Origin: Coriaria nepalensis
Lineage: Eukaryota > Streptophyta > Magnoliopsida > Cucurbitales > Coriariaceae
DNA: 64,000 nucleotides
Direction of reading: 5' to 3'
Assembly (NCBI GenBank): GCA_027186245.1
Contig: CP114482.1
Span: forward strand, 19,115,209 to 19,179,208
In this document: positions 40,441-54,363 of the stretch, one piece after another
Layout of the letters: each line of letters starts with the position of its first letter
Position numbering within the stretch: the first letter of the stretch is position 1
Program-made: the position numbers and the translations under genes
The notes under the pieces: model-generated
Told to the model about the DNA's origin: nothing
Seen by the model: the letters and a program-made list of their open reading frames with translations, nothing else
Database searches by the model: none

Positions 40441-43400
40441 ATGCGAAAATAGTATTCGCTTCGATGGGTTCGAAATAATTTATTTTCTTGAAAAAACTCA
40501 TTGCCATGAATATAACATAAAACAAATGCGTACTTGTGTTAAAAAGATCATTAATAAGTGATTCACAAAAGTAGTGTTTGAAGTGGAAAAATAGAATTCG
40601 TTCGAATTGCTTTCAAATGAATTAGTGAGCCGAAAAGACTCATTGACATGAATCTCAAATGAAACAAATGACTACTTGCCCTAAAATGATCATTATCGAG
40701 TTATGTACGAAAGTCGGGTTCGAAGTGCGAAAATAGAATTCAGTTTAATTGCTTCGAAATGAATTAGTGATTTTCGAAGAGACTTTGAGATGATAACTCT
40801 AAGATTAAACAAATTCATACTTGCATTCAAAAAATCATAACCGAGCTATGCGCGAAAGTCATGTTTGAAATGCGAAAATAGTATTCGCTTCGATGGGTAC
40901 CAAATAATTTATTTTCTTGAAAAAACTCATTGCAATGAATATAACATAAAACAAATGTGTACTTGTGTTAAAAAGATCATTAATAAGTGATTCAGAAAAG
41001 TAGTGTTTGAAGTGGAAAAATAGAATTCGTTCGAATTGCTTTCAAATGAATTAGTGAGTCGAAAAGACTCATTGACATGAATCTCAAATGAAACAAATGA
41101 CTACTTGCCCTAAAATGATCATTAGCAGGTCATGTACGAAAGTCGGGTTCGAAGTGCGAAAATAGAATTCAGTTTAATTGCTTTGAAATGAATTAGTGAC
41201 TTTCGAAGGGACTTTGAGATGATAACTCTAAGATTAAACAAATTCATATATGCCTTCAAAAAATCATAACCGAGCTATGCGCGAAAGTAATGTTTGAAAT
41301 GCGAAAATAGTATTCGCTTCGATGGGTTCCCAATAATTTATTTTCTTGAAAAAACACATTGCCATGAATATAACATAAAACAAATGCGTACTTGTGTTAA
41401 AAAGATCATTAATAAGTGATTCACAAAAGTAGTGTTTGAAGTGGAAAAATAGAATTCGTTCGAATTGCTTTCAAATGAATTAGTGAGTCGAAAAGACTCA
41501 TTGACATGAATCTCAAATGAAACAAATGACAACTTGCCCTAAAATGATCATTAGCAAGTTATGTATGAAAGTCGGGTTCGAAGTGCGAAAATAGAATTCA
41601 GTTTAATTGCTTTGAAATGAATTAGTGACTTTCGAAGAGACTTTGAGATGATAACTCTAAGATTAAACAAATTCATACTTGCCTTCAAAAAATCATAACC
41701 GAGCTATGCGCGAAAGTCATGTTTGAAATGAAAAAATAGTATTAGCTCCAATGGGTTCCAAATAATTTATTTTCCTGAAAAAACTCATTGCCATGAATAT
41801 AACATAAAACAAATGCATACTTGTGTTAAAAAGATCATTAACAAGTGATTCACAAAAGTAGTGTTTGAAGTGTAAAAATAGAATTCGTTTGAATTGCTTT
41901 CAAATGAATTAGTGACTTTCAAAGAGACATTGAGATGACGACTCTAAGATTGAACAAATTCAGATATGCCTTCAAAAAATCATAACCGAGCTATGCGCGA
42001 AAGTCATGTTTGAAATGCGAAAATAGTATTCGCTTCGATGGGTTCCAAATAATTTATTTTCTTGAAAAAACTCATTGCCATGAATATAACATAAAACAAA
42101 TGCGTACTTGTGTTAAAAAGATCATTAATAAGTGAATCACAAAAGTAGTGTTTGAAGTGGAAAAATAGAATTCGTTCGAATTGCTTTCAAATGAATTAGT
42201 GAGTCGAAAAGACTCATTGACATGAATCTCAAATGAAACAAATGACTACTTGCCCTAAAATGATCATTAGCGAGTTATGTACGAAAGTCGGGTTCGAAGT
42301 GCGAAAATAGAATTCAGTTTAATTGCTTCGAAATGAATTAGTGATTTTCGAAGAGACTTTGAGATGATAACTCTAAGATTAAACAAATTCATACTTGCCT
42401 TCAAAAAATCATAACCGAGCTATGCGCGAAAGTCATGTTTGAAATGCGAAAATAGTATTCGCTCCAATAGGTTCCAAATAATTAATTTTCTTGAAAAAAC
42501 TCATTGCCATCAATATAACATTAAACAAATGCATACTTGTCTTAAAAAGATCATTAACAAGTGATTCACAAAAGTAGTGTTTGAAGTGCAAAAATAGAAT
42601 TCGTTCGAATTGCTTTCAAATGAATTAGTGACTTTCAAAGAGACATTGAGATGATGACTCTAAGATTAAACAAATTCATATATGCCTTCAAAAAATCATA
42701 TGCAAGCTATGCGCGAAAGTCATGTTTGAGATGCTAAAATAGTATTCGCTTCGATGAGTTCCAAATAATTTATTTTCTTGAAAAAACTCATTGCCATGAA
42801 TGTAACATAAAACAAATGCATACTTGTCTTAAAAAGATCATCAACAAGTGATTCACAAAAGTAGTGTTTGTAGTGGAAAAATAGAATTCGTTTGAATTGC
42901 TTTCAAATGAATTAGTGAGTCGAAAAGACTCATTGACATGAATCTCAAATGAAACAAATGACTACTTGCCCTAAAATGATCATTAGCAAGTTATGTACGA
43001 AAGTCGGGTTCGAAGTATGAAAATAGAATTCATTTTAATTGCTTTCAAATGAATTAGTGACTTTCAAAGAGACATTGAGATGATGACTCTAAGATTAAAC
43101 AAACTCATAGTTGCCTTCAAAAAATCATAACCGAGCTATGCGCGAAAGTCTTGCTTGAAATGCGAAAATACTATTCGCTCCAATGGCTTCTAAATAATTA
43201 ATTTTCTTGAAAAAACTCATTGCCATGAATATAACATAAAACAAATACGTACTTGTGTTAAAAAAATCATTAATAAGTGATTCACAAAAGTAGTGTTTGA
43301 AGTGGAAAAATAGAATTCGTTCGAATTGCTTTCAAATGAATTAGCGAGTCGAAAAGACTCATTGACATGAATCTCAAATGAAACAAATGACTGCTTGCCC

Positions 43401-45307
43401 TAAAATGATCATTAGTAAGTTATGTACGAAAGTCGGGTTCAGAGTACGAAAATAGAATTCATTTTAATTGCTTTCCAATGAATTAGTGACTTTCAAAGAG
43501 ACATTGAGATGATGACTCTAATATTAGACAAATTCATACTTGCCTTCAAAAAATCATAACCAAGCAATGCGCGAAAGTCTTGTTTGAAATGCGAAAATAG
43601 TATTAGCTTAAATGGGTTCCAAATAATTTATTTTCTTGAAAAAACTCATTGCCATGAATATAACATAAAACAAATGCATACTTGTCTTAAAAAGATCATT
43701 AACAAGTGATTCACAAAAGTAGTGTTTGAAGTGCCAAAATAGAATTCGTTCGAATTGCTTTTAAATGAATTAGTGACTTTCAAAGAGACATTGAGATGAT
43801 GACTCTAAGATTAAACAAATTCATATATGCCTTCAAAAAATCATATGCAAGCTATGCTCGAAAGTCATGTTTGAAATGCATAAATAGTATTCGCTTTGAT
43901 GGGTTCCAAATAATTTATTTTCTTGAAAAAACTCATTGCCATGAATATAACATAAAACAAATGCATACTTTTGTTAAAAAGATCATTAGTAAGTGATTCA
44001 CAAAAGTTGTGTTTGAAGTGCAAAAATAGAATTCGTTCGAATTGCTTTCAAATGAATTAGTGACTTTCAAAGAGACATTGAGATGATGACTCTAAGATTA
44101 AACAAATTCATATATGCCTTCAAAAAATCATAACCGAGGTATGTGCGAAAGTCATGTTCGAAATGCGAAAATAGTATTCGCTTCGATGGGTTCCAAATAA
44201 TTTATTTTCTTGAAAAAACTCATTGCCATGAATATAACATAAAACAAATGCGTACTTGTGTTAAAAAGATCATTAATAAGTGATTAACAAAAGTAGTGTT
44301 TGAAGTGGAAAAATAGAATTCGTTCGAATTGCTTTCAAATGAATTAGTGGGTCGAAAAGACTCATTGACATGAATCTCAAATGAAACAAATGACTACTTG
44401 CCCTAAAATGATCATTAGCGAGTTATGTACGAAAGTCGGGTTCGAAGTGCAAAAATAGAATTTAGTTTAATTGCTTCGAAATGAATTAGTGATTTTCGAA
44501 GAGACTTTGAGATGATAACTCTAAGATTAAACAAATTCATACTTGCCTTCAAAAAATCATAACCGAGCTATGCGCGAAACTCATGTTTGAAATGCGAAAA
44601 TAGTATTCGCTTCGATGGGTACCAAATAATTTATTTTCTTGAAAAAACTCATTGCCATGAATATAACATAAAACAAATGCATACTTGTCTTAAAAAGATC
44701 ATTAACAAATGATTCACAAAACTAGTGTTTGAAGTGGAAAAATAGAATTCGTTCGAATTGCTTTCAAATGAATTAGTGAGTCGAAAAGACACATTGACAT
44801 GAATCTCAAATGAAACAAATGACTACTTGCCCTAAAATGATCATTAGCAAGTTATGTACGAAAGTCGGGTTCGAAGTGCGAAAATAGAATTCAGTTTAAT
44901 TGCTTTGAAATGAAATAGTGACTTTCGAAGAGACTTTGAGATGATAACTCTAAGATTAAACAAATTCATACTTGCCTTCAAAAAATCATAACCGAGCTAT
45001 GCGCGAAAGTAATGTTTGAAATGAAAAAATAGTATTAGCTCCAATGGGTTCCAAATAATTTATTTTCCTGAAAAAACTCATTGCCATGAATATAACATAA
45101 AACAAATGCATACTTGTGTTAAAAAGATCATTAACAAGTGATTCACAAAAGTAGTGTTTGAAGTGCGAAAATAGAATTCATTTTAATTGCTTTCAAATGA
45201 ATTAGTGACTTTCAAAGAGACACTGAGATGATGACTCTAAGATTACACAAATTCATATATGCCTTCAAAAAATCATAACCGAGCTATGCGCGAAAGTCAT
45301 ATTTGAA
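40441..45307 (+). repeat. 4,867-bp tandem segmental duplication, copy 2
   Basis: Adjacent direct copy. Only a few differences were seen, for example CGATGGG near 42,037 against CGGTGGG near 37,170, and AAAACACATT near 41,355 against AAAACTCATT near 36,488. Similarity ends by about 45,335, where copy 1 continues GGGTTCGAAAT and copy 2 GGGTTCCAAAT. It is the largest near-identical repeat pair in the window. Confidence 0.9.
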
Positions 45308-46475
45308 ATGCGAAAATAGTATTCGCTTCGATGGGTTCCAAATAATTTATTTTCTTGAAAATCTCATTGCCATGAATATAACATAAAACAAATGCGTACT
45401 TCTCTTAAAAAGATCATTAATAAGTGATTCACAAAAGTAGTGTTTGAAGTGCAAAAATAGAATTTGTTCGAATTGCTTTCAAATGAATTAGTGAGTCGAA
45501 AAGACACATTGACATGAATCTCAAATGAAACAAATGACTACTTGCCCTAAAATGATCATTAGCAAGTTATGTACGAAAGTCGGGTTCGAAGTGCGAAAAT
45601 AGAATTCAGTTTAATTGCTTTGAAATGAAATAGTGACTTTCGAAGAGACTTTGAGATGATAACTCTAAGATTAAACAAATTCATACTTGCCTTCAAAAAA
45701 TCATAACCGAGCTATGCACGAAAGTAATGTTTGAAATGAAAAAATAGTATTAGCTCCAATGGGTTCCAAATAATTTATTTTCCTGAAAAAACTCATTGCC
45801 ACGAATATAACATAAAACAAATGCATACTTGTGTTAAAAAGATCATTAACAAGTGATTCACAAAAGTAGTGTTTGAAGTGGAAAAATAGAATTCGTTCGA
45901 ATTGCTTTCAAATGAATTAGTGAGTCGAAAAGACTCATTGACATGAATCTCAAATGAAACGAATGACTACTTGCCCTAAAATGATCATTAGCAAGTTATG
46001 TACGAAAGTCGGGTTCGAAGTATGAAAATAGAATTCATTTTAATTGCTTTCAAATGAATTAGTGACTTTCAAAGAGACATTGAGATGATGACTCTAAGAT
46101 TAAACAAACTCATAGTTGCCTTCAAAAAATCATAACCGAGCTATGCGCGAAAGTCTTGCTTGAAATGTGAAAATACTATTCGCTCCAATGGCTTCTAAAT
46201 AATTAATTTTCTTGAAAAAACTCATTGCCATGAATATAACATAAAACAAATGCATACTTGTGTTAAAAATATCATTAATATGTGATTCACAAAAGTAGTG
46301 TTTGAAGTGCAAAAATAGAATTCGTTCGAATTCCTTTCTAATGAATTAGCGAGTTGAAAAGACTCATTGACATGAATCACAAACGAAACAAATGACTACT
46401 TGCGCTAAAATGATCATTAGCAAGTTATGTACGAAAGTCGGGTTCGAAGTGTGAAAATAGAATTGATTCTAATTG

Positions 46476-46503
46476 CTTTGAAATGAATTAGTGACTTTCA
46501 AAG
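46476..46503 (+). other. Second B-monomer dyad, alternative repaired form
   Basis: CTTTGAAA at 46,476-46,483 and TTTCAAAG at 46,496-46,503 pair perfectly over 8 bp. Only the left arm has changed from the ordinary B form (C to G), which removes the central mismatch by a different base from that in the TTCGAA form. Confidence 0.8.
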
Positions 46504-46934
46504 AGACATTGAGAAGATGACTCTAAGATTAAACAAACTCATAGTTTCCTTCAAAAAATCATAACCGAGCTATGCGCGAAAGTCATGTTTGAAATGCGAA
46601 AATAATATTCGCTTCGATGGGTTTTAAATAATTTATTTTCTTGAAAAAACTCATTGCCATGAATATAACATAAAACAAATGCGTACTTGTGTTAAAAAGA
46701 TCATTAAGAAGTGATTCACAAAAGTAGTGTTTGAAGTGGAAAAATAGAATTCGTTCAATTGCTTTCAAATGAATTAGTGAGTCGAAAAGACTCATTGACA
46801 TGAATCTCAAATGAAACAAATGACTACTTGCGCTAAAATGATCATTAGCAAGTTATTTACGAAAGTCAGGTTCGAAGTGCGAAAATAGAATTCATTTTAA
46901 TTGCTTTCAAATGAATTAGTGACTTTCAAAGAGG

Positions 46935-47224
46935 CATTCAGATGATGACTCTAAGATTAAACAATTTCATTCTTGCGTTCAAAAAATCATATTCAAGCTA
47001 TGCGCGAAAGTCATGTTTGGAATGCGAAAATAGTATTCGCTCCAATGCCTTCAAAATAATTTATTTTCTTGAAAAAACTCATTGACATGAATATAAGATA
47101 AAACAAATCAATCCTTGTCTTAAAAAGATCATTAGCATGTGATGTGCGAATGTGGTGGTGTTTGAAGTGGAAAAATAGAATTCGTTTGAATTGTTTTCAA
47201 ATGAATTAGTGACTTTCAAAGAGA
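46935..47224 (+). repeat. C'-A* cassette
   Basis: C' (CATTCAGATG, AACAATTTCATTC, TCATATTCAAGC, CCAATGCCTTCAAAAT) is followed by A* at 47,080-47,224. The cassette is 290 bp and is followed by an ordinary C monomer. Confidence 0.85.
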
Positions 47225-48510
47225 CATTGAGATGATGACTCTAAGATTAAACAAATTCATACTTGCCTTCAAAAAATCATAACCGAGCTATGCGCGAAAG
47301 TCATGTTTGAAATGCAAAAATAGTATTATCACCAATGGGTTCCAAATAATTTATTTTCTTGAAAAAACTCATTGCCATGAATATAACATAAAACAAATGC
47401 GTACTTGTCTTAAAATGATCATTAACAAGTGATTCACCAAAGTAGTGTTTGAAGTGCAAAAATAGAATTCGTTCGAATTGCTTTCAAATGAATTAGTGAG
47501 TTGAAAAGACTCATTGACATGAATCTCAAATGAAACAAATGACTACTTGCCCTAAAATGATCATTAGCAAGTTATGTACGAAAGTCGGGTTCGAAGTGCG
47601 CAAATAGAATTCATTTTTATTGCTTTCAAATAAATTAGTGACTTTCGAAGAGACATTGAGATGATAACTATAAGATTAAACAAATTCATATTTGCCTTCA
47701 AAAAATCATAACCAAGCTATGCATGAAAGTCATGTTTGAAATGCGAAAATTGTATTCGCTCCAATGGGTTCCAAATAATTTATTTTCTTGAAAAAACTCA
47801 TTGCCATGAATATAACATAAAAAAAATGCATACTTGTCATAAAAAGATCATTAACAAGTGATTCACAAAAGTAGTGTTTGAAGTGCAAAAATAGAATTCG
47901 TTTGAATTGCGTTCTAATGAATTAGTGAGTTGAAAAGACTCATTGACTTGAATCTCAAATGAAACAAATGACTACTTCCGCTAAAATGATCATTAGCAAG
48001 CTATGTACGAACGTCGGGTTCGAAGTGCGAAATAGAATTTATTTTAATTGCTTTCAAATGAATTAGTGAATTTCAAAGAGACATTGAGATGATAACTATA
48101 AGATTAAACAAATTCATACTTGCCTTCAAAAAATCATAACCAAGCTATGCATGAAAGTCCTGTTTGAAATGCGAAAATAGTATTCGCTGCCAATGGGTTC
48201 CAAATAATTTATTTTCTTGAAAAAACTCATTGCCATGAATATAACATAAAACAAATGCATACTTGTTTTAAAAAGATCATTAACAAGTGATTCACAAAAG
48301 TAGTGTTTGTAGTGCAAAAATAGAATTCATTCGAATTACTTTCAAATGAATTAGTGACTTGAAAAGACTCATTGACATGAATCTCGAAAAAACAAATCAC
48401 TACTTGCGCTAAAATGATCATTAGCAAGTTATGTACGAAAGTCGGGTTCGAAGTGCGAAAATAGAATTCATTTTAATTGCTTTCAAATGAATTAGTGACT
48501 TTCAAAGAGG

Positions 48511-48800
48511 CATTCAGATGATGACTCTAAGATTAAACAATTTCATTCTTGCGTTCAAAAAATCCTATTCAAGCTATGCGCGAAAGTCATGTCTGAAATG
48601 CGAAAATAGTATTCGCTCCAATGGCTTCTAAATAATTTATTTTCTTGAAAAAACTCATTGACATGAATATAAGATAAAACAAATCAATACTTGTCTTAAA
48701 AGGATCATTAGCATGTGATGTGCGAATGTGGTGGTGTTTGAAGTGGAAAAATAGAATTCGTTTGAATTGTTTTCAAATGAATTAGTGACTTTCAAAGAGA
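48511..48800 (+). repeat. C'-A* cassette
   Basis: Same two-monomer combination 1,576 bp downstream of the 46,935 copy, with TCCTATTCAAGC and CCAATGGCTTCTAAAT in C'. A* is at 48,656-48,800. Confidence 0.85.
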
Positions 48801-50123
48801 CATTGAGATGATGACTCTAAGATTAAACAAATTCATACTTGCCTTCAAAAAATCATAACCGAGCTATGCGCGAAAGTCATGTTTGAAATGCAAAAATAGT
48901 ATTATCTCCAATGGGTTCCAAATAATTTATTTTCTTGAAAAAACTCATTGCCATGAATATAACATAAAACAAATGCGTACTTGTCTTAAAAAGATCATTA
49001 ACAAGTGATTCACCAAAGTAGTGTTTGAAGTGCAAAAATAGAATTCGTTCGAATTGCTTTCAAATGAATTAGTGAGTTGAAAAGACTCATTGACAAGAAT
49101 CTCAAATGAAACAAATGACTACTTGCCCTAAAATGATCATTAGCAAGTTATGTACGAAAGTCGGGTTCGAAGTGCGAAAATAGAATTCATTTTAATTGCT
49201 TTCAAATAAATTAGTGACTTTCGAAGAGACATTGAGATGATAACTATACGATTAAACAAATTCATATTTGCCTTCAAAAAATCATAACCAAGCTATGCAT
49301 GAAAGTCATGTTTGAAATGCGAAAATAGTATTCGCTCAAATGGGTTCCAAATAATTTATTTTCTTGAAAAAACTCATTGCCATGAATATAACATAAAAAA
49401 AATGCATACTTGACATAAAAAGATCATTAACAAGTGATTCACAAAAGTAGTGTTTGAAGTGCAAAAATAGAATTCGTTCGAATTGCTTTCTAATGAATTT
49501 GTGAGTTGAAAAGACTCATTGACTTGAATCTCAAATGAAACAAATGACTACTTCCGCTAAAATGATCATTAGCAAGCTATGTACGAAAGTCGGGTTCGAA
49601 GTGCGAAATAGAATTTATTTTAATTGCTTTCAAATGAATTAGTGAATTTCAAAGAGACATTGAGATGATAACTATAAGATTAAACAAATTCATACTTGCC
49701 TTCAAAAAATCATAACCGAGCTTTGCGCGAAAGTCATGTTTGAAATGCAAAAATAGTATTAGCTCCAATGAGTTCAAAATAATTTATTTTCTTCAAAAAA
49801 CTCATTGCCATGAATATAACAAAAAACTACTGCATACTTGTCTTAAAAAGATCATTAACAAGTGATTCACAAAAGTAGTGTTTGAAGTGCAAAAATAGAA
49901 TTCGTTCGAATTGCTTTCAAATGAATTAGTGAGTTGAAAAGACTCATTGACAAGAATCTCAAATGAAACAAATGACTACTTGCCCTAAAATGATCATTAG
50001 CAAGTTATGTACGAAAGTCGGGTTCGAAGTGCGAAAATAGAATTCATTTTAATTGCTTTCAAATAAATTAGTGACTTTCGAAGAGACATTGAGATGATAA
50101 CTATAAGATTAAACAAATTCATA

Positions 50124-51756
50124 TTTGCCTTCAAAAAATCATAACCAAGCTATGCATGAAAGTCATGTTTGAAATGCGAAAATAGTATTCGCTCCAATGG
50201 GTTCCAAATAATTTGTTTTCTTGAAAAAACTCATTGCCATGAATATAACATAAAACAAATGCATACTTGTGTTAAAAAGATCATTAATAAGTGATTCACA
50301 AAAGTAGTGTTTGAAGTGCAAAAATAGAATTCGTTCGAATTGCTTTTTAGTGAATTAGTGAGTTGAAAAGACTCATTGACATGAATCTCAAATGAAACAA
50401 ATGACTACTTCCGCTAAAATGATCATTAGCAAGCTATGTACGAAAGTCGGGTTCGAAGTGCGAAATACAATTTATTTTAATTGCTTTCAAATGAATTAGT
50501 GAATTTCAAAGAGACATTGAGATAATAACTCTAAGATTAAACACATTCATCCTTGCCTTCAAAAAATCATAACCAAGCTATGCACGAAAGTCATGTTTGA
50601 AACGCGAACATGGTATTCGCTCCAATGGGTTCCAAATAATTAATTTTCTTGAAAAAACTCATTGCCATGTATTGACAAATGGATACTTGAGTTAAAAAGA
50701 TCATTAACAAGTGATTCACAAAAGTAGTGTTTGAAGTGGAAAAATAGAATTCATTCGAATTGCTTTCAAGTGAATTAGTGAGTTGAAAAGACTCATTGAC
50801 ATGAATCTCAAACGAAACAAATTACTATTTGCCCTAAAATGATCATTAGCAAGTTATGTACGAAAGTCGGGTTCGAAGTGCGAAAATAGAATTCATTTTA
50901 ATTGCTTTCAAATAAATTAGTGACTTTCGAAGAGACATTGAGATGATAACTATAAGATTAAACAAATTCATACTTGCCTTCAAAAAATCATAACCAAGCT
51001 ATGCATGAAAGTCATGTTTGAAATGCGAAAATAGTATTCGCTCCAATGGGTTCCAAATAATTTGTTTTCTTGAAAAAACTCATTGCCATGAATATAACAT
51101 AAAACAAATGCATACTTGTGTTAAAAAGATCATTAATAAGTGATTCACAAAAGTAGTGTTTGAAGTGCAAAAATAGAATTCGTTCGAATTGCTTTCTAGT
51201 GAATTAGTGAGTTGAACAGACTCATTGACATGAATCTCAAATGAAACAAATGACTACTTCCGCTAAAATGATCATTAGCAAGCTATGTACGAAAGTCGGG
51301 TTCGAAGTGCGAAATACAATTTATTTTAATTGCTTTCAAATGAATTAGTGAATTTCAAAGAGACATTGAGATAATAACTCTAAGATTAAACACATTCATC
51401 CTTGCCTTCAAAAAATCATAACCAAGCTATGCACGAAAGTCATGTCTGAAACGCGAACATGGTATTCGCTCCAATGGGTTCCAAATAATTAATTTTCTTG
51501 AAAAAACTCATTGCCATGTATTGACAAATGGATACTTGAGTTAAAAAGATCATTAACAAGTGATTCACAAAAGTAGTGTTTGAAGTGGAAAAATAGAATT
51601 CATTCGAATTGCTTTCAAGTGAATTAGTGAGTTGAAAACACTCATTGACATGAATCTCAAACGAAACAAATTACTATTTGCCCTAAAAGGATCATTAGCA
51701 AGTTATGTACGAAAGTCGGGTTCGAAGTGCGAAAATAGAATTCATTTTAATTGCTT
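50124..51756 (+). repeat. 849-bp tandem duplication containing an 8-bp-deleted A monomer
   Basis: Two adjacent copies (about 50,124-50,972 and 50,973-51,756) share AATAATTTGTTTTC (50,208 and 51,057), GCGAACATGGTATTC and an unusual A monomer beginning CATTGCCATGTATTGACAAA (50,660 and 51,509). That A monomer lacks about 8 bp compared with the usual CATGAATATAACATAAAAC form. Six monomers with this deletion give 849 bp. Confidence 0.82.
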
Positions 51757-54073
51757 TGAAATGAATTAGTAACTTTCAAAGAGACATTGAGATGATAACT
51801 CTAAGATTAAATACATTCATACTTGCCTTCAAAAGATCATATGCAAGCTATGCGCGAAAGTCATGTTTGAAATGCGAAAATAGTATTCGCTCCAATGGGT
51901 TCCAAATAATTTATTTTCTTGAAAAAACTCATTGCCATGAATATAACATAAAACAAATGCATACTTGTGTTAAAACGATCATTAATAAGTGATTCACAAA
52001 AGTAGTGTTTGGAGTGCGAAAATAGAATTCGTTCGAATTGCTTTCAAATAAATTAGTGACTTGAAAAGACTCATTCACATGAATCTCAACTGAAACAAAT
52101 GACTACTTGCGCTAAAATGATCATTAGCAAGTTAAGTACGAAAGTCGGGTTCGAAGTGCGAAAATAGAATTTATTTTAATTGCTTTCAAATGAATTACTG
52201 ACTTTCAAAGAGACATTGACATGATAACTCTAAGATTAAACACATTCATACTTGCCTTCAAAAAATCATAACCAAGCTATGCACGAAAGTCATGTTTGAA
52301 ATGCGAAAATAGTATTCCCTCCAATGGGTTCCAAATAATTTATTTTCTTGAAAAAACTCATTGCCATGAATATGACATAAAACAAGTGCATACTTGTGTA
52401 AAAAGATCATTAAGAAGTGATTCACAAAAGTAGTGTCTGAAGTGGAAAAATAGAATTCATTCGAATTACTTTCAAATGAATTAGTTACTTGAGAAGACTC
52501 ATTGACATGAATCTCAAATGAAACAAATGACTACTTGCGCTAAAATGATCATTAGCAAGATATGTACGAAAGTCGGGTTCGAAGTGCGAAAATAGAATTC
52601 ATTTTAATTGCTTTCAAATGAATTAGTGACTTTCAAAGAGACATTGAGATGATGACTCTAAGATTAAACAAATTCATACTTGCCTTCAAAAATTCATAAC
52701 CAAGCTATGCGCGAAAGTCTTGTTTGAAATGCGAAAATTGTATTCGCTTCAATGGGTTCCAAATAATTTATTTTCTTGAAAAAACTCGTTTCCATGAATA
52801 TAACATAAAAAAAATGCATACTTGTCTTATAAAGATCATTAACAAGAGATTCACAAAACTAGTGTTTGAAGTGAAAAAATAGAATTCGTTCGAATTGCTT
52901 TCAAATGAATTAGTGACTTTCAAAGAGACATTCAGTTGATGACTCTAAGATTAAACAAATTCATAGTTGCCTTCAAAAAATCATAACCGAGCTATGCGCG
53001 AAAGTCATGTTTGAAATGCAAAAATAGTATTAGCTCCAATGGGTTCCAAATAATTTATTTTCTTGAAAAAACTCATTGCCATGAATATAACATAAAAAAA
53101 ATGCATACTTGTTTTAAAAAGATCATTAACAAGAGATTCACAAAAGTAGTCTTTGAAGTGCAAAAATAGAATTCGTTCGAATTGTTTTCAAATGAATTAT
53201 TGACTTTCAAAGAGACATTGAGATGATGACTCTAAGTTTAAACAAATTCATAGTTGCCTTCAAAAAATCATAACCAAGGTATGCGCGAAAGTCATGTTTG
53301 AAATGCAAAAATAGTATTAGCTCAAATGGGTTCCAAATAATTTATTTTCTTGAAAACACTCATTGCCATGAATATAACAAAAAACAAATGCATACTTGTC
53401 TTAAAAAGATCATTAACAAGTGATTCACAAAAGCAGTGTTTGAAGTGCATAAATAGAATTCGTTCGAATTGCTTTCAAATGAATTAGTGACTTGAAAACA
53501 CTCATTGACATGAATCTCAAATGAAACAAATGACTACTTGCGCTAAAATGATCATTAGCAAGTTATGTACGAAAGTCGGGTTCGAAGTGCGAAAATAAAA
53601 TTCATTTTAATTGCTTTCAAATGAATTAGTGACTTTCAAAGAGACATTGCGATGATAATTCTAAGATTAAACAAATTCATACTTGCGTTCAAAAAATCAT
53701 ATGCAAGCTATGCGCGAAAGTCATGTTTGAAATGCAAAAATAGTATTCGCTCCAATGGCATCTAAATAATTTATTTTCTTGAAACAACTCATTGACATGA
53801 ATATAACATTAAACAAATGCATACTTGGCTTAAAAAGATCATTAACAAGTTATTCACCAAAGTAGTGTTTGAAGTGCAAAAATAGAATTCGTTCGAATTT
53901 GTTTCAATTGAATTAGTGACTTGAAAAGACTCATTGACATGAATCTCAAATGAAATAAATGACTACTTGCGCTAAAATGATCATTAGCAAGTTATGTATG
54001 AAAGTCGGGTTCGAAGTGCGAAAATAGAATTCATTTTAATTGCTTTCAAATGAATTAGTGACTTTCAAAGAGG

Positions 54074-54363
54074 CATTCAGATGATGACTCTAAGATTAAA
54101 CAATTTTATTCTTGCATTCAAAAAATCATATTCAAGCTATGCGCGAAAGTCATGTTTGAAATGCGAAAATAGTATTCGCTCCAATGCCTTCAAAATAATT
54201 TATTTTCTTGAAAAAACTCATTGACATGAATATAAGATAAAGAAAATCAATCCTTGTTTTAAAAAGATCATTAGCATGTGATGTGCGAATGTGGTGGTGT
54301 TTGAAGTGGAAAAATAGAATTCATTGGAATTGTTTTCAAATGAATTAGTGACTTTCAAAGAGA
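54074..54363 (+). repeat. C'-A* cassette nearest the inversion
   Basis: C' with AACAATTTTATTCTTGC and CCAATGCCTTCAAAAT, then A* at 54,219-54,363. It ends about 0.5 kb before the orientation switch and lies exactly 5,563 bp (39 monomers) after the 48,511 copy. Confidence 0.85.

Larger units (their letters stand above)
30881..46860 (+). repeat. Subregion 3: GAGTCGAAAAGACTC subfamily
   Basis: Defined by a T-to-C change at the A monomer end (GTGAGTTGAAAAG to GTGAGTCGAAAAG), first seen near 30,890 and last near 46,779. B monomers in this block often read ATTCAGTTTAATTGC with GCTTTGAAATG or GCTTCGAAATG, and TTTCGAAGAGACTTTGAG. C monomers mostly have CCGAGCTATGCGCG and GCTTCGATGGGTTCC. The block contains the 4,867-bp tandem duplication. 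Borders are approximate and a few older-type monomers are interspersed. Confidence 0.8.
46861..49712 (+). repeat. Duplication at 1,576-bp spacing (11 monomers)
   Basis: About 46,861-48,134 matches about 48,437-49,710 at a constant offset of 1,576 bp, including the C'-A* cassette, TATTATC(T/A)CCAATG and CACCAAAGTAG. Visible differences include TCATATTC against TCCTATTC in C'. Similarity is lower than in the 4,867-bp pair, so it is probably older or partly converted. Confidence 0.72.
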
